DNA from: Oscillospiraceae bacterium
Lineage (GTDB): Bacteria > Bacillota > Clostridia > Oscillospirales > Oscillospiraceae
Reading direction: 5' to 3'
NCBI GenBank assembly: GCA_021205095.1
Contig: JAJPYE010000041.1
Span: 1 to 64,000 of the forward strand
Length of the DNA: 64,000 bases
In this document: piece after piece, positions 14,350 through 22,543 of the stretch
Position numbering within the stretch: the stretch's first letter is position 1
How the letters are laid out: each line of letters starts with the position of its first letter
Notes under the pieces: model-generated
Told to the model about the DNA's origin: nothing
Seen by the model: only the letters and a program-made list of their open reading frames with translations
Database searches by the model: none
Position numbers and translations under genes: made by a program

Positions 14350-15795
14350 GTGCCGACACAATGGAAACGATCCCCGGAGGAGCTTCATAAAACCTATATC
14401 GCCAATACAGAGGCGTTTTACCGCGCCGCAGGCCGGGGCCTGACGGAGGAGATGGATAAATTCTGTTCAGACTGCGCCCTGCAGCTTTTTGCCCGCAGCG
14501 CCAGCCTGGGGCAGGAACACGTTGACGCTTTAAACGCCTTATATTCCAAGGGACAGCCAAAGCCAGACTGGCTTCTCTGGGCGCTGAGTACCGCCGTGGG
14601 GGAGAGCGGAGAATTTCTGCCGCCCCTGTTTTTCTGGTCGCTGACTGAGCGGGACGCCCGTCAGGGAACGGACTGCTCGCGCATATTCGTGCGTATGCTG
14701 ACGAACATCCTCCTTTGCCTTGCGGCGGTGGACGACGACGTCACCTATGCCGAGGCGGAGTATATCACCGAATGTGGGGATAAGCTAACGGCTCTGTGCG
14801 ATTCCGCCGGTGTGAGGCCGGGAAAGCCCTCCCTGAAGGCAAAGGACTTTGTTACCAGCGGGGAGCAGTCGTTTATGGAGAAAAATCCGCCTGTCGCCGC
14901 CGCCGCGCCACAGGGAGCGGGAGCAACTGCGGCCCGTACCGCGCCGGAGACAGCGGGGGAGACGGAGGCCGAAAAGCCAGACCTCGATCAACTCCTGGCG
15001 GAGCTGGACAGCCTGGTAGGGCTGGAGGCCGTAAAAAAAGATATAAAAAGCATGATGAACCTCATAAAGGTTCGCAAGCTTCGGCAGGAGGCGGAACTGC
15101 CCGTGGCCCCCATGAGCCTGCACATGGTATTCACGGGAAACCCCGGCACGGGGAAGACCACCGTGGCCCGCCTGGTGGGCGGACTGTACGCCGCCATCGG
15201 CGCGCTGTCCAAGGGGCAGCTTGTGGAGGTAGACCGCTCCGGCCTGGTGGCCGGCTACGTGGGCCAGACGGCCATCAAGACCCAGGAGGTCATCACCTCG
15301 GCCCTGGGCGGCGTGCTGTTCATTGACGAGGCCTATTCCCTGGCCAGCGGCGGGGAGAACGACTTTGGCCGGGAGGCCATCGAGACCCTGTTGAAGGCCA
15401 TGGAGGATCACCGGGATGACCTGGTGGTCATCGTTGCGGGGTATACGGATCTGATGGAACGGTTCCTGTCCTCCAATCCGGGGCTGGAGAGCCGCTTTAA
15501 CAAGTATATCCAGTTTCCTGATTATAACGGTCAGGAGCTGAACGCCATCTTTCACAGCTTGTGTGAGAAAAATGGATATAAGCTGGACGAGGAGGGGGAG
15601 AGCTTCTCCCAGGAATACTTTGATTCCCTCTACCAGGGCCGGGACGAGAATTTCGGCAATGGCCGGGATGTGCGAAACCAGTTTGAGGACATGATTCTTC
15701 GTCAGGCGAACCGCCTGGCGGCCATGGAGTCGCCGACCAAAGAGGATCTTGCGCTGCTGACGAAGGCGGATTTCCTGCCCGCCCCGGAGGCGTGA
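14350..15795 (+). CDS. AAA+ ATPase, CbbX/SpoVK-like, with TerB-like N-terminal region
   Basis: This protein of about 481 residues carries a CbbX/SpoVK-type AAA+ domain in its second half. It has Walker A in VFTGNPGTGKTT, the pore/sensor segment SGLVAGYVGQTAIKTQEV and Walker B in GVLFIDEAYSLA. The first half is helical, with VDDDVTYAEAEYITECGD, reminiscent of TerB-like domains. The frame is open from ATG 14218, but that codon lies in a terminator and upstream of a good promoter. GTG 14350, 10 bases after GGAAAGGGA, is therefore preferred. The longer reading would add a hydrophobic segment. Members remodel protein complexes; the client here is unknown. Confidence 0.82.
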   Translation: MPTQWKRSPEELHKTYIANTEAFYRAAGRGLTEEMDKFCSDCALQLFARSASLGQEHVDALNALYSKGQPKPDWLLWALSTAVGESGEFLPPLFFWSLTERDARQGTDCSRIFVRMLTNILLCLAAVDDDVTYAEAEYITECGDKLTALCDSAGVRPGKPSLKAKDFVTSGEQSFMEKNPPVAAAAPQGAGATAARTAPETAGETEAEKPDLDQLLAELDSLVGLEAVKKDIKSMMNLIKVRKLRQEAELPVAPMSLHMVFTGNPGTGKTTVARLVGGLYAAIGALSKGQLVEVDRSGLVAGYVGQTAIKTQEVITSALGGVLFIDEAYSLASGGENDFGREAIETLLKAMEDHRDDLVVIVAGYTDLMERFLSSNPGLESRFNKYIQFPDYNGQELNAIFHSLCEKNGYKLDEEGESFSQEYFDSLYQGRDENFGNGRDVRNQFEDMILRQANRLAAMESPTKEDLALLTKADFLPAPEA

Positions 15796-15850
15796 GGGCT
15801 TGCGCTGTGATGCAATTATGATGCTGTTGCAATATATGATATAACAGAGT

Positions 15851-17098
15851 ATGGAAGAAAAGGAAAAAGAAGAAAAGCTTCTGGGAATATATGTTCATAT
15901 TCCCTTTTGCGCGTCCAAGTGCGGTTACTGCGATTTTTATTCCCTTGCCAACTGCGACGGACGGATGAACAAATACCAGGCAGCTCTGCTCCGGCACATC
16001 GAGGAAGCGGCGGCTACCATGGCGCCCTATTATATAGACACCCTGTACTTTGGCGGCGGCACCCCCAGTTATTACGGGGCCAAGCGTCTGACGGAGATTT
16101 TTAACGCCGTGAAGCGCTTTGGCAAGGTGCTGAAGAGCGCGGAGGTCACGGTGGAATGTAACCCGGACAGCGTGACCCGCCATGACCTGCACCTGCTGCG
16201 GAAGGAGGGGGCCAACCGCATATCTCTGGGGATGCAGTCGGCCAGCGACGACCTGCTGAAAATCATAGGCCGCCGCCACAGCTTTGCCCAGGTGAAAAAG
16301 GCGGTGCAGATGATTCGGGCAGAGGGCTTCGATAACCTGAGCCTTGATCTGATGTACGGCCTGCCGAACCAGACGAAGGATGACTGGGCGCAGACTCTGG
16401 CCCAGGCCATCGACCTGGAGCCGGAGCATTTGTCCTGTTACGGGCTGAAGCTGGAGGAAGGTACCCCTATGTACGAGGCGTATCAGGACAGCCCGGTGAT
16501 GCCGTCGGACGACGAACAGGCGGATATGTATTTATATGCGGTGGAGACCCTGGCCCACTATGGCTACCAGCAATACGAGATTTCAAATTTTGCCCGGCGG
16601 GGCTATGCCAGCCGCCACAACATGAAATATTGGGATATGGACGATTATCTCGGCTTTGGGCCGGGAGCCCATTCCTGCATAGGGAACACCCGGTACGGCT
16701 TCGTGCGCAGCCTGGAGGGCTATATCCGCGGCATGGAGCGGGGCGAGGATCTGGTGGAGGAATATGAACGTCTTGAGGATCTGGATCGGGCGACGGAATA
16801 CCTGATGCTGGGTATGCGCCGGGGCAAGGGCATTTCCCAGGAGGAATATTATAAAGTTTATCGCAGCGATTTTGCCCCTATTGAGGCGCGGCTGAGGGAA
16901 TATGAAAAAAATGGCTGGGCGAAGAGCTTTGATGGCCGGTGGTGCTTCACCCCGGAGGGATTTCTGCTGTCAAACACATTGATTGAGGAGCTGTGGGAGG
17001 CCCAGGCAGAATATCGCATCAGCGGCAAGCCCTGGATGGAAGAGACCATGGCCGGAGAGATTGGCGAGATTATCCGGCCTGTAAAAGATGAAGGATAA
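15851..17098 (+). CDS. hemW: Radical SAM protein HemW (heme chaperone family)
   Basis: This 415-residue protein begins GIYVHIPFCASKCGYCDFYS, with the CxxxCxxC iron-sulfur motif (C20, C24, C27) followed by the HemN/HemW signature YFGGGTPS. HemW differs from true coproporphyrinogen III dehydrogenase by lacking an extra cysteine and is thought to transfer heme. The C-terminal HemN domain is present (MLGMRRGKGISQEEYYKVY). The ATG at 15851 lacks a clear Shine-Dalgarno, so a nearby alternative start is possible. In many Firmicutes hemW lies beside lepA and hrcA, but not here. Confidence 0.92.
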   Translation: MEEKEKEEKLLGIYVHIPFCASKCGYCDFYSLANCDGRMNKYQAALLRHIEEAAATMAPYYIDTLYFGGGTPSYYGAKRLTEIFNAVKRFGKVLKSAEVTVECNPDSVTRHDLHLLRKEGANRISLGMQSASDDLLKIIGRRHSFAQVKKAVQMIRAEGFDNLSLDLMYGLPNQTKDDWAQTLAQAIDLEPEHLSCYGLKLEEGTPMYEAYQDSPVMPSDDEQADMYLYAVETLAHYGYQQYEISNFARRGYASRHNMKYWDMDDYLGFGPGAHSCIGNTRYGFVRSLEGYIRGMERGEDLVEEYERLEDLDRATEYLMLGMRRGKGISQEEYYKVYRSDFAPIEARLREYEKNGWAKSFDGRWCFTPEGFLLSNTLIEELWEAQAEYRISGKPWMEETMAGEIGEIIRPVKDEG

Positions 17099-17126
17099 AA
17101 CCGACTGAAAAAGGAGGCATTGTAGC

Positions 17127-19256
17127 ATGGGCAGACATGAGCGGAAGGATTACCCAGACGACAGGTGGGACCAGGAGCAGGAACAGGACTGGGACGAAAG
17201 TCAGGATTGGGAAGATAAGACGTCACGCCGCCGGGGCGGCTTCGTCAGAATAAAGCCGGAACGTTCCGATCGGGGCGAGTACCAGGAAGACTATAAAACG
17301 GATTATGACCAGTACGGCGCGGACGCCGAGGATGGCTACGACGAAGAATACGATGATTACGAGGACTGGTACGGCGGCCACGGCGGTTCAGGCAGAAAAC
17401 GCTGGCTTATCCCGGTTATTGTGGTCGCGGTGCTGCTGGTGGCGGTGCTGGGCGGCGGCATGGCCTGGGCCAGCAGCGTGGTCAATTCTGACACGATTTA
17501 CCCCAATATTTCCGTTAACGGTATAGACGTAGGGGGATTGACGGTGGCCGAGGCGGCGCAGGTGCTGGAGGAGCAGGGCGCCAACCCCTATCAGGATACC
17601 TCGGTTACGGTGAATTTCTCTACCGGCGACACGCTGGTTGTGACGGCGGAGGATCTGGGGCTTGACGGGGACGTACAAGCGCCTGCTGAGATGGCTTATG
17701 CCTATGGCCGGAGCGACGGGCTGCTGAGCAACTTCCAAACCTACCTTGCCTGCCGAAGCGACAGCGTAGCGCTGACCTGGAGCGCCAATACCGCCCTGGA
17801 TGAAGAGGCTCTGGCGGAGATGGTGGCCCAGGCCGCCCAGTCGGTGAACACGCAGCTTTTGGAAACGGAATACACTGTGGGTACAGATACCATCACCATC
17901 ATCAAGGGTGGAAGCGCCGTCACAGTGGACGAGGAGGCTCTTTGCACCGCCATCAAGGAGGCGTTTGTGAGCCAGACATATGACGATATTGACTACACGC
18001 CGGAGGCCAGCGGCGACGGTGAGAGCGACGAGGAGGTGGACGCGCTGCTCCAGGCCATCTATGACGCCGTCTATGTGGAGCCTGTGAACGCAGAATATGA
18101 TTCCGAAACCGGCGGGGCCACGGAGAGCGTCACTGGCGTCAGCTTCGATTTGGACGCGGCCAAGGCGCTGTATCAGGCGGCGGAAACCGGCGAGTCGGTG
18201 GTCATTACCCTGATTTATACCGAGCCGGACATCACCAGCGCTGTTTTGGAGGAGAACCTTTTTGTGGATCTGCTCTCGGAAAAGACTACAAGCCTTTCCG
18301 GCTCCTCCTCCGCCCGTATTAACAACATCACGCTGGCGGCGGAAGCGATGAACGACACGGTCATTAATCCCGGCGAGGAGTTCAGCTATAACGACTGCCT
18401 GGGCGAGCGTACAGCCGCCAAGGGTTATCAGTCTGCGGGTGCGTATGAAAATGGTCAGCACGTCTCCTCCATCGGCGGCGGCATTTGCCAGGGCAGCTCA
18501 ACGCTGTATTACTGCGCCTTGTATGCGAATTTGGAGATAACCGTCCGCTCCTGCCATTATTTCACCGTGTCCTATCTCCCCAGGGGACTGGACGCCACGG
18601 TCAGTTGGGGCGGCCCGGAGTTTAAATTCGTAAACAGCCGCAACTATCCCATTCAAATCAAGGCGTGGGTATCCAACGGTTCCCTGACCGTTCAGCTTTG
18701 GGGTACGGACGAGGATGGCAGCTACGTGGAGATTACCTCCAGTACCTGGGAGGACAGCTCCTATTATTACGCACAGACCTACCGGGCCGTGTATGACGCG
18801 GACGGCAACCAGATAAGCTATGAGAAGGAGGCCTACAGCAGCTATCACAAGGAATCCTCCTCCACGGCCACTGAAACGCCGGAGCCCACTGAAACGGCGG
18901 AACCTACGGCGTCGCCTCCTGACACCGCTGCGACGGATACGCCCACGGAGACAGAGACGCCTTCCGAAACGGAGACGCCCGCGGCTACAGACACGGCAAC
19001 TCCCGTGGAGACAGAGACGCCTGCGGAGACGGTTACGCCTTCCGATACCGGCTCTGGTACAGATGATGACAGCGGCTCCAGCGGAGATGATACTGGATCC
19101 AGCGGGGACGACGGCAGCTCCACTGGAGATGACAGCGGCACAACAGATACCAGTACGGACACGTCCAGTGATACTACTACGGATACCAGTACCGATACGA
19201 GTACGGATGTCGGCACGGATACAACCAGCGATACGGAACTGACCGCCGTGGCGTAA
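17127..19256 (+). CDS. VanW-family surface protein with peptidoglycan-binding-like domain
   Basis: This 709-residue protein has a charged cytoplasmic N-terminus (residues 1-92) and one transmembrane segment (about 93-115). A YoaR-like region follows (putative peptidoglycan-binding domain, about 120-330), then a VanW domain (about 390-510) with NPGEEFSYND and SIGGGICQGSSTLYYCALYAN. The last 130 residues are a Thr/Ser/Asp/Glu/Pro-rich tail. It is probably a membrane-anchored wall protein with its bulk outside. AAAGGAGG precedes ATG 17127. The enzymatic function of VanW is unknown; several members occur near vancomycin-resistance genes, but nothing here indicates resistance. Confidence 0.88.
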   Translation: MGRHERKDYPDDRWDQEQEQDWDESQDWEDKTSRRRGGFVRIKPERSDRGEYQEDYKTDYDQYGADAEDGYDEEYDDYEDWYGGHGGSGRKRWLIPVIVVAVLLVAVLGGGMAWASSVVNSDTIYPNISVNGIDVGGLTVAEAAQVLEEQGANPYQDTSVTVNFSTGDTLVVTAEDLGLDGDVQAPAEMAYAYGRSDGLLSNFQTYLACRSDSVALTWSANTALDEEALAEMVAQAAQSVNTQLLETEYTVGTDTITIIKGGSAVTVDEEALCTAIKEAFVSQTYDDIDYTPEASGDGESDEEVDALLQAIYDAVYVEPVNAEYDSETGGATESVTGVSFDLDAAKALYQAAETGESVVITLIYTEPDITSAVLEENLFVDLLSEKTTSLSGSSSARINNITLAAEAMNDTVINPGEEFSYNDCLGERTAAKGYQSAGAYENGQHVSSIGGGICQGSSTLYYCALYANLEITVRSCHYFTVSYLPRGLDATVSWGGPEFKFVNSRNYPIQIKAWVSNGSLTVQLWGTDEDGSYVEITSSTWEDSSYYYAQTYRAVYDADGNQISYEKEAYSSYHKESSSTATETPEPTETAEPTASPPDTAATDTPTETETPSETETPAATDTATPVETETPAETVTPSDTGSGTDDDSGSSGDDTGSSGDDGSSTGDDSGTTDTSTDTSSDTTTDTSTDTSTDVGTDTTSDTELTAVA

Positions 19257-19263
19257 GCTGCGG

Positions 19264-19291
19264 CGGCCCCCGGCGGGGAGGCCGGGATTTT
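19264..19291 (+). terminator. Possible terminator between the VanW gene and metG
   Basis: A GC-rich bulged stem (CGGCC with GGCCG) is followed by GGATTTT. The T tract is short, so read-through into metG is likely. Confidence 0.35.
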
Positions 19292-19316
19292 ACGATAACA
19301 GGCATGGAGGGAACTT

Positions 19317-21266
19317 ATGAGCAAGGGGAAATTCTATATTACGACGCCGATTTATTATCCGTCGGACAAGCTGCACATCGGCCACACCTACTGCACCGTG
19401 GCAACGGACGTGATCGCCCGGTATAAGCGGCTGTGCGGCTACGACGTGATGTTTCTGACCGGCACGGACGAGCATGGGCAGAAGATAGAAATCAAGGCGA
19501 AAGAGGCCGGCGTCACACCCAAGGAATTCGTGGATAATATCGTCACCGGCCCGGACGGGAAGAGCGGCATCCTGGGTCTGTGGAAGCACATGAACATCTC
19601 AAACGACCGCTTTATCCGCACCACGGACGACTACCATGTAGAGGCCATCCAGAAGATCTTCCGCAAGATGTACGACAACGGGGACATCTATAAGGGCAAG
19701 TATGAGGGAATGTACTGCACGCCGTGCGAGAGCTTCTGGACGGAAAGTCAGCTCGTGGACGGCAAATGCCCCGATTGCGGTCGGGAAGTGCATCACGCTG
19801 AGGAGGAGGCGTATTTCTTCCGCCTGTCCAAGTATGCAAAGCCCGTGCGGGAGCTGCTGGAGTCCGGGACGTTCCTGGAGCCTGCCAGCCGGGTCAATGA
19901 GATGATACACAACTTCATCGAGCCGGGGCTGGAGGATCTGTGCGTGTCCCGCACAAGCTTCACCTGGGGCATCCCTGTGGATTTTGACCCAGGCCATGTG
20001 GTATACGTTTGGGTGGACGCGCTCTTTAACTATCTGACCGCCCTGGGCTACATGAACGACAGATATGACCAGGTGGAGGAATACTGGCCTGGTGTGCATA
20101 TTGTGGGCAAGGAAATTGTCCGCTTCCACTCCATTATTTGGCCCGCCATGCTGATGAGCGTGGGTATGCCCCTTCCCAAAAAAGTGTTTGGCCACGGCTG
20201 GCTGCTGTTCGGCGGCGGGAAGATGTCAAAATCCAAGGGAAATGTGGTAGATCCTTATCTGCTGGCGGAGCGTTATGGAGTGGATTCCTTGCGATTCTTC
20301 CTCCTGCGGGAGTTCCCCTTCGGATCTGACGGCAACTTCACCAACGAGGCTCTCATAAACCGCATTAACGCCGACCTTGCTAACGACCTGGGGAACCTGG
20401 TGTCCCGGACGGTGGCTATGTGCGAGAAATATTTCCCGGACGGACAGCTTATCGCGGGCCGGGAGGCCGGGCCGGAGGATGAACCTCTGCTCCAGGCTGT
20501 TATGGAGCTGCGGGACATCTATGAAAAGGATATGGAAGCCTTCGCCACCCAGCAGGCGCTGGTTGACATCTTTAAGGTCATATCCCGCGCCAACAAATAC
20601 ATTGACGAAACCATGCCCTGGGCCCTTGCCAAGGACGAAAGCCGCCGGGAACGCCTGGCGACGGTCATGTATAACCTGCTGGAGAGCATCCGGGTGGCCG
20701 TGTCTCTGCTGGCCCCGTTCATCCCGGAGAGCAGCGAAAAGATTTTTGCCCAGATCGGCGCGTCCGCCGAGGACGTGACCTGGGATAACGCCGCCCAGTT
20801 CGGCGTCCTGCCCGCCCAGGTGCAGGTACACAAGGGGCCGGTGCTGTTCCCCCGCATTGACATGGAAAAGGAGCTGAAAGCGTTGGAAGAGCTTGAAAAA
20901 CAAAATGCTGCCCCGGCGGAGAAGCCGGAGCCGGAGACCGTCACCATCGATGAGTTTGCCAAGGTGAAGCTGACGGTATGCAAAATTTTGGCCTGCGAGC
21001 CGGTGAAAAAAAGCCAGAAGCTGCTGCGCTTCGATTTGGACGACGGCAGCGGCAAAATGCGGCAGATCCTCTCCGGCATTGCCAAGTGGTATAAGCCGGA
21101 AGAGCTGGTGGGGAAGACCGTTCTGGCCTGTACCAACCTGCCGCCACGGAAGATGATGGGCCTGGAATCCAACGGGATGCTCCTGTCCGCCGTGGAAAAC
21201 GACGAGGGCGACCCCCATCTGATTATTCTGGACGACAGTTTGCCCGCCGGGTTCACGCTCTGCTGA
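19317..21266 (+). CDS. metG: Methionine--tRNA ligase
   Basis: This 649-residue class I synthetase charges tRNA-Met. HIGH-like HIGH occurs in YPSDKLHIGHTYCT, zinc-binding cysteines are at about residues 133-155 (CTPC and CPDC) and the KMSKS loop is at about residue 301. The C-terminal 110 residues form the tRNA-binding EMAP-II-like domain (FAKVKLTVCKILACEPVKKS). GGAGGGA precedes the ATG. It sits upstream of yabP and may share transcription unless the hairpin at 21285-21320 stops it. Confidence 0.97.
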   Translation: MSKGKFYITTPIYYPSDKLHIGHTYCTVATDVIARYKRLCGYDVMFLTGTDEHGQKIEIKAKEAGVTPKEFVDNIVTGPDGKSGILGLWKHMNISNDRFIRTTDDYHVEAIQKIFRKMYDNGDIYKGKYEGMYCTPCESFWTESQLVDGKCPDCGREVHHAEEEAYFFRLSKYAKPVRELLESGTFLEPASRVNEMIHNFIEPGLEDLCVSRTSFTWGIPVDFDPGHVVYVWVDALFNYLTALGYMNDRYDQVEEYWPGVHIVGKEIVRFHSIIWPAMLMSVGMPLPKKVFGHGWLLFGGGKMSKSKGNVVDPYLLAERYGVDSLRFFLLREFPFGSDGNFTNEALINRINADLANDLGNLVSRTVAMCEKYFPDGQLIAGREAGPEDEPLLQAVMELRDIYEKDMEAFATQQALVDIFKVISRANKYIDETMPWALAKDESRRERLATVMYNLLESIRVAVSLLAPFIPESSEKIFAQIGASAEDVTWDNAAQFGVLPAQVQVHKGPVLFPRIDMEKELKALEELEKQNAAPAEKPEPETVTIDEFAKVKLTVCKILACEPVKKSQKLLRFDLDDGSGKMRQILSGIAKWYKPEELVGKTVLACTNLPPRKMMGLESNGMLLSAVENDEGDPHLIILDDSLPAGFTLC

Positions 21267-21284
21267 GGTCATAATTCAAGACAT

Positions 21285-21320
21285 CCTCCCATATGCTTTA
21301 TAAAAAAGGCATATGGGAGG
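21285..21320. repeat. 12-bp perfect inverted repeat containing the yabP ribosome binding site
   Basis: CCTCCCATATGC (21285-21296) and GCATATGGGAGG (21309-21320) are perfectly complementary, with a 12-base loop, and TTTT follows. The 3' arm contains the only Shine-Dalgarno of yabP (GGGAGG at 21315-21320). In a transcript coming from metG the hairpin would hide it; a start site inside the loop would expose it. Confidence 0.7.
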
Positions 21321-21327
21321 TTTTGCT

Positions 21328-21612
21328 ATGGCCTATGAGGATAAATCGAAGGCTTCATCGGTGTCTCACCGACTGACCATGGATGAACGTCAGACGCTGT
21401 GGATGAGCGGCGTAGAGGAGGTCGTGAGCTTCGATGAAAATGAGGTGTCCGTCCGAACGGTACAGGGGCTTTTATCTGTGCGGGGAACGGAGCTGAAAGT
21501 GGATAAGCTGGAAAAGGTATCCGGCGAGCTGACTATTTCCGGCACAGTAACGGATCTGGATTATCAGGAAACCAGCCCGCATCGGGGCTTTTGGACCAGG
21601 CTGTTTCAATAA
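21328..21612 (+). CDS. yabP: Sporulation protein YabP
   Basis: This 94-residue protein matches YabP, a sporulation protein produced in the mother cell and needed with YabQ for the cortex. The segment HRLTMDERQTLWMSGVEEVVSFDENEVSV is typical. ATG 21328 is chosen because GGGAGG lies 7 bases ahead; an in-frame start at 21313 adds five residues inside the stem of a hairpin. Its stop codon is immediately followed by the yabQ ATG. No tested sigma-E promoter is visible, and I could not assign one by eye. Confidence 0.9.
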   Translation: MAYEDKSKASSVSHRLTMDERQTLWMSGVEEVVSFDENEVSVRTVQGLLSVRGTELKVDKLEKVSGELTISGTVTDLDYQETSPHRGFWTRLFQ

Positions 21613-22275
21613 ATGGAGCTGCCTATCGCCATTCAAATACAGGAGGCGGGATGGTTTATCCTGCTGGGTGCGGGTCTGGGTCTTCTGTATGATTTACTGG
21701 GAGGCCTGCGGGATGGAGTGGGATGCTCGGCGGTGATTGACATCGTATTTGTTTTAACCGCCCTTGGCGCCTTGTTTGCCGGAGGTATGGCGACCCTGGA
21801 GGGACGGATGCGCCTTTATATGCTGGCCTTCACCGCCCTGGGCGGCGGCCTGTGGGGCTGGGCTGTATCCCCGATGGTAAGACCCTTTTTTCGATGGATA
21901 TGGCTGCGTATGGGCAGGTGCTGCCAGATAGTAGTCCGACCATTGTGTATTATTGGGGGATTTTTGAAAAAACTGTGCAAAAAGCTCTTTTCAAATGGAC
22001 AAAAATGGTTTACAATAATAAAGACCGCTAGGCGCAGGAAGAACGCCGGGAGCGGAAAGGAGGCTGTTCGCCATAAAGGTTCTTCACATAAAGGGTTTGA
22101 TGACGGGGCTTGTACTCACGGGTCTGATAGCCTATGGCTGTATCACGCTGCTGAATATGCAAACCAAGGTGACAGACGCCACCAAGACAGTCCAGAGTCT
22201 CCAGGAGCAGGCGGAACAGCTTCAGGAGGACAACGCCGCTTTGCAATACGCCATCGACAATCAGGACGACCCTGA
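21613..22275 (+). CDS. yabQ: Spore cortex biosynthesis protein YabQ, with an abnormal C-terminal extension
   Basis: The first 150 residues fit YabQ, with hydrophobic segments such as IQEAGWFILLGAGLGLLYDLL and LYMLAFTALGGGLWGWAV and a basic tail (KKLCKKLFSNGQKW). The family is needed for the spore cortex and acts in the mother-cell membrane. The last 60-70 residues are read in a different frame across the DivIC-like gene and look unlike protein coding (HGSDSLWLYHAAEYANQGDRR). A stop codon exists at 22074-22076 in another frame, so a frameshift in the 3' end, natural or in the assembly, may have lengthened the frame. Confidence 0.85.
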   Translation: MELPIAIQIQEAGWFILLGAGLGLLYDLLGGLRDGVGCSAVIDIVFVLTALGALFAGGMATLEGRMRLYMLAFTALGGGLWGWAVSPMVRPFFRWIWLRMGRCCQIVVRPLCIIGGFLKKLCKKLFSNGQKWFTIIKTARRRKNAGSGKEAVRHKGSSHKGFDDGACTHGSDSLWLYHAAEYANQGDRRHQDSPESPGAGGTASGGQRRFAIRHRQSGRP

Positions 22276-22354
22276 TGTTATTGAGGACATTGCTCGCTCG
22301 GAGCTGGGCCTTGTTATGCCGGACGAATGGATATTTTACGACGGCGGAGATTGA
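22097..22354 (+). CDS. divIC: Septum formation initiator, DivIC/FtsB-like
   Basis: This short protein of about 85 residues has one transmembrane helix (LVLTGLIAYGCITLL), then a coiled coil (TKTVQSLQEQAEQLQEDNAAL) and the terminal ARSELGLVMPDEWIFYDG typical of DivIC/FtsB, a division protein acting with FtsL and DivIB. The order yabP-yabQ-divIC matches Bacillus. The start is uncertain: TTG 22097 and ATG 22100 lack a ribosome site, whereas AAGGAGG (22057-22063) is 9 bases before an in-frame ATA at 22073, which would give a longer protein. The 5' part overlaps the open frame of yabQ by about 180 bases. Confidence 0.85.
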   Translation: MMTGLVLTGLIAYGCITLLNMQTKVTDATKTVQSLQEQAEQLQEDNAALQYAIDNQDDPDVIEDIARSELGLVMPDEWIFYDGGD

Positions 22355-22456
22355 TTTTTTCAGATGCCATCATCGGAAGGGAACAGCGATGGCGGTTTTG
22401 CATAAAAACTGCCAGGAAAAAATTGTGAACTTCATATTAACTTCACATAAAGGGTA

Positions 22457-22485
22457 TTGACATTGTCGAAACAGAACAGTATACT
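22457..22485 (+). promoter_or_regulatory. Promoter of marR and probably the downstream enzyme genes
   Basis: TTGACA (22457-22462) and TATACT (22480-22485) are spaced by 17 bases, near consensus for sigma-A. The spacer contains TTGTCGAA (22463-22470), which matches the Spo0A box, but this could be chance. Confidence 0.75.
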
Positions 22486-22489
22486 ATAC

Positions 22490-22501
22490 TTAGCCGACTA
22501 A
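22490..22501. promoter_or_regulatory. Possible MarR operator
   Basis: TTAGCCGACTAA is an inverted repeat (TTAG/CTAA arms) at the expected transcription start, immediately ahead of the MarR gene. Such sites are common for MarR-family repressors; binding here is an inference. Confidence 0.45.
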
Positions 22502-22543
22502 ATGGGCGGTGGAATACTACGGCAGATGCTTAGGAGAGGTCTC

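Noticed and set aside
17127..19256. Vancomycin resistance determinant
   Set aside because: VanW proteins are widespread in Firmicutes; no vanH/A/X or vanR/S genes occur here.
22082..22455. Identical 15-mer CTTCACATAAAGGGT at 22082 and 22441
   Set aside because: One or two 15-base repeats are expected by chance in 64 kb, and the contexts differ (coding versus promoter).
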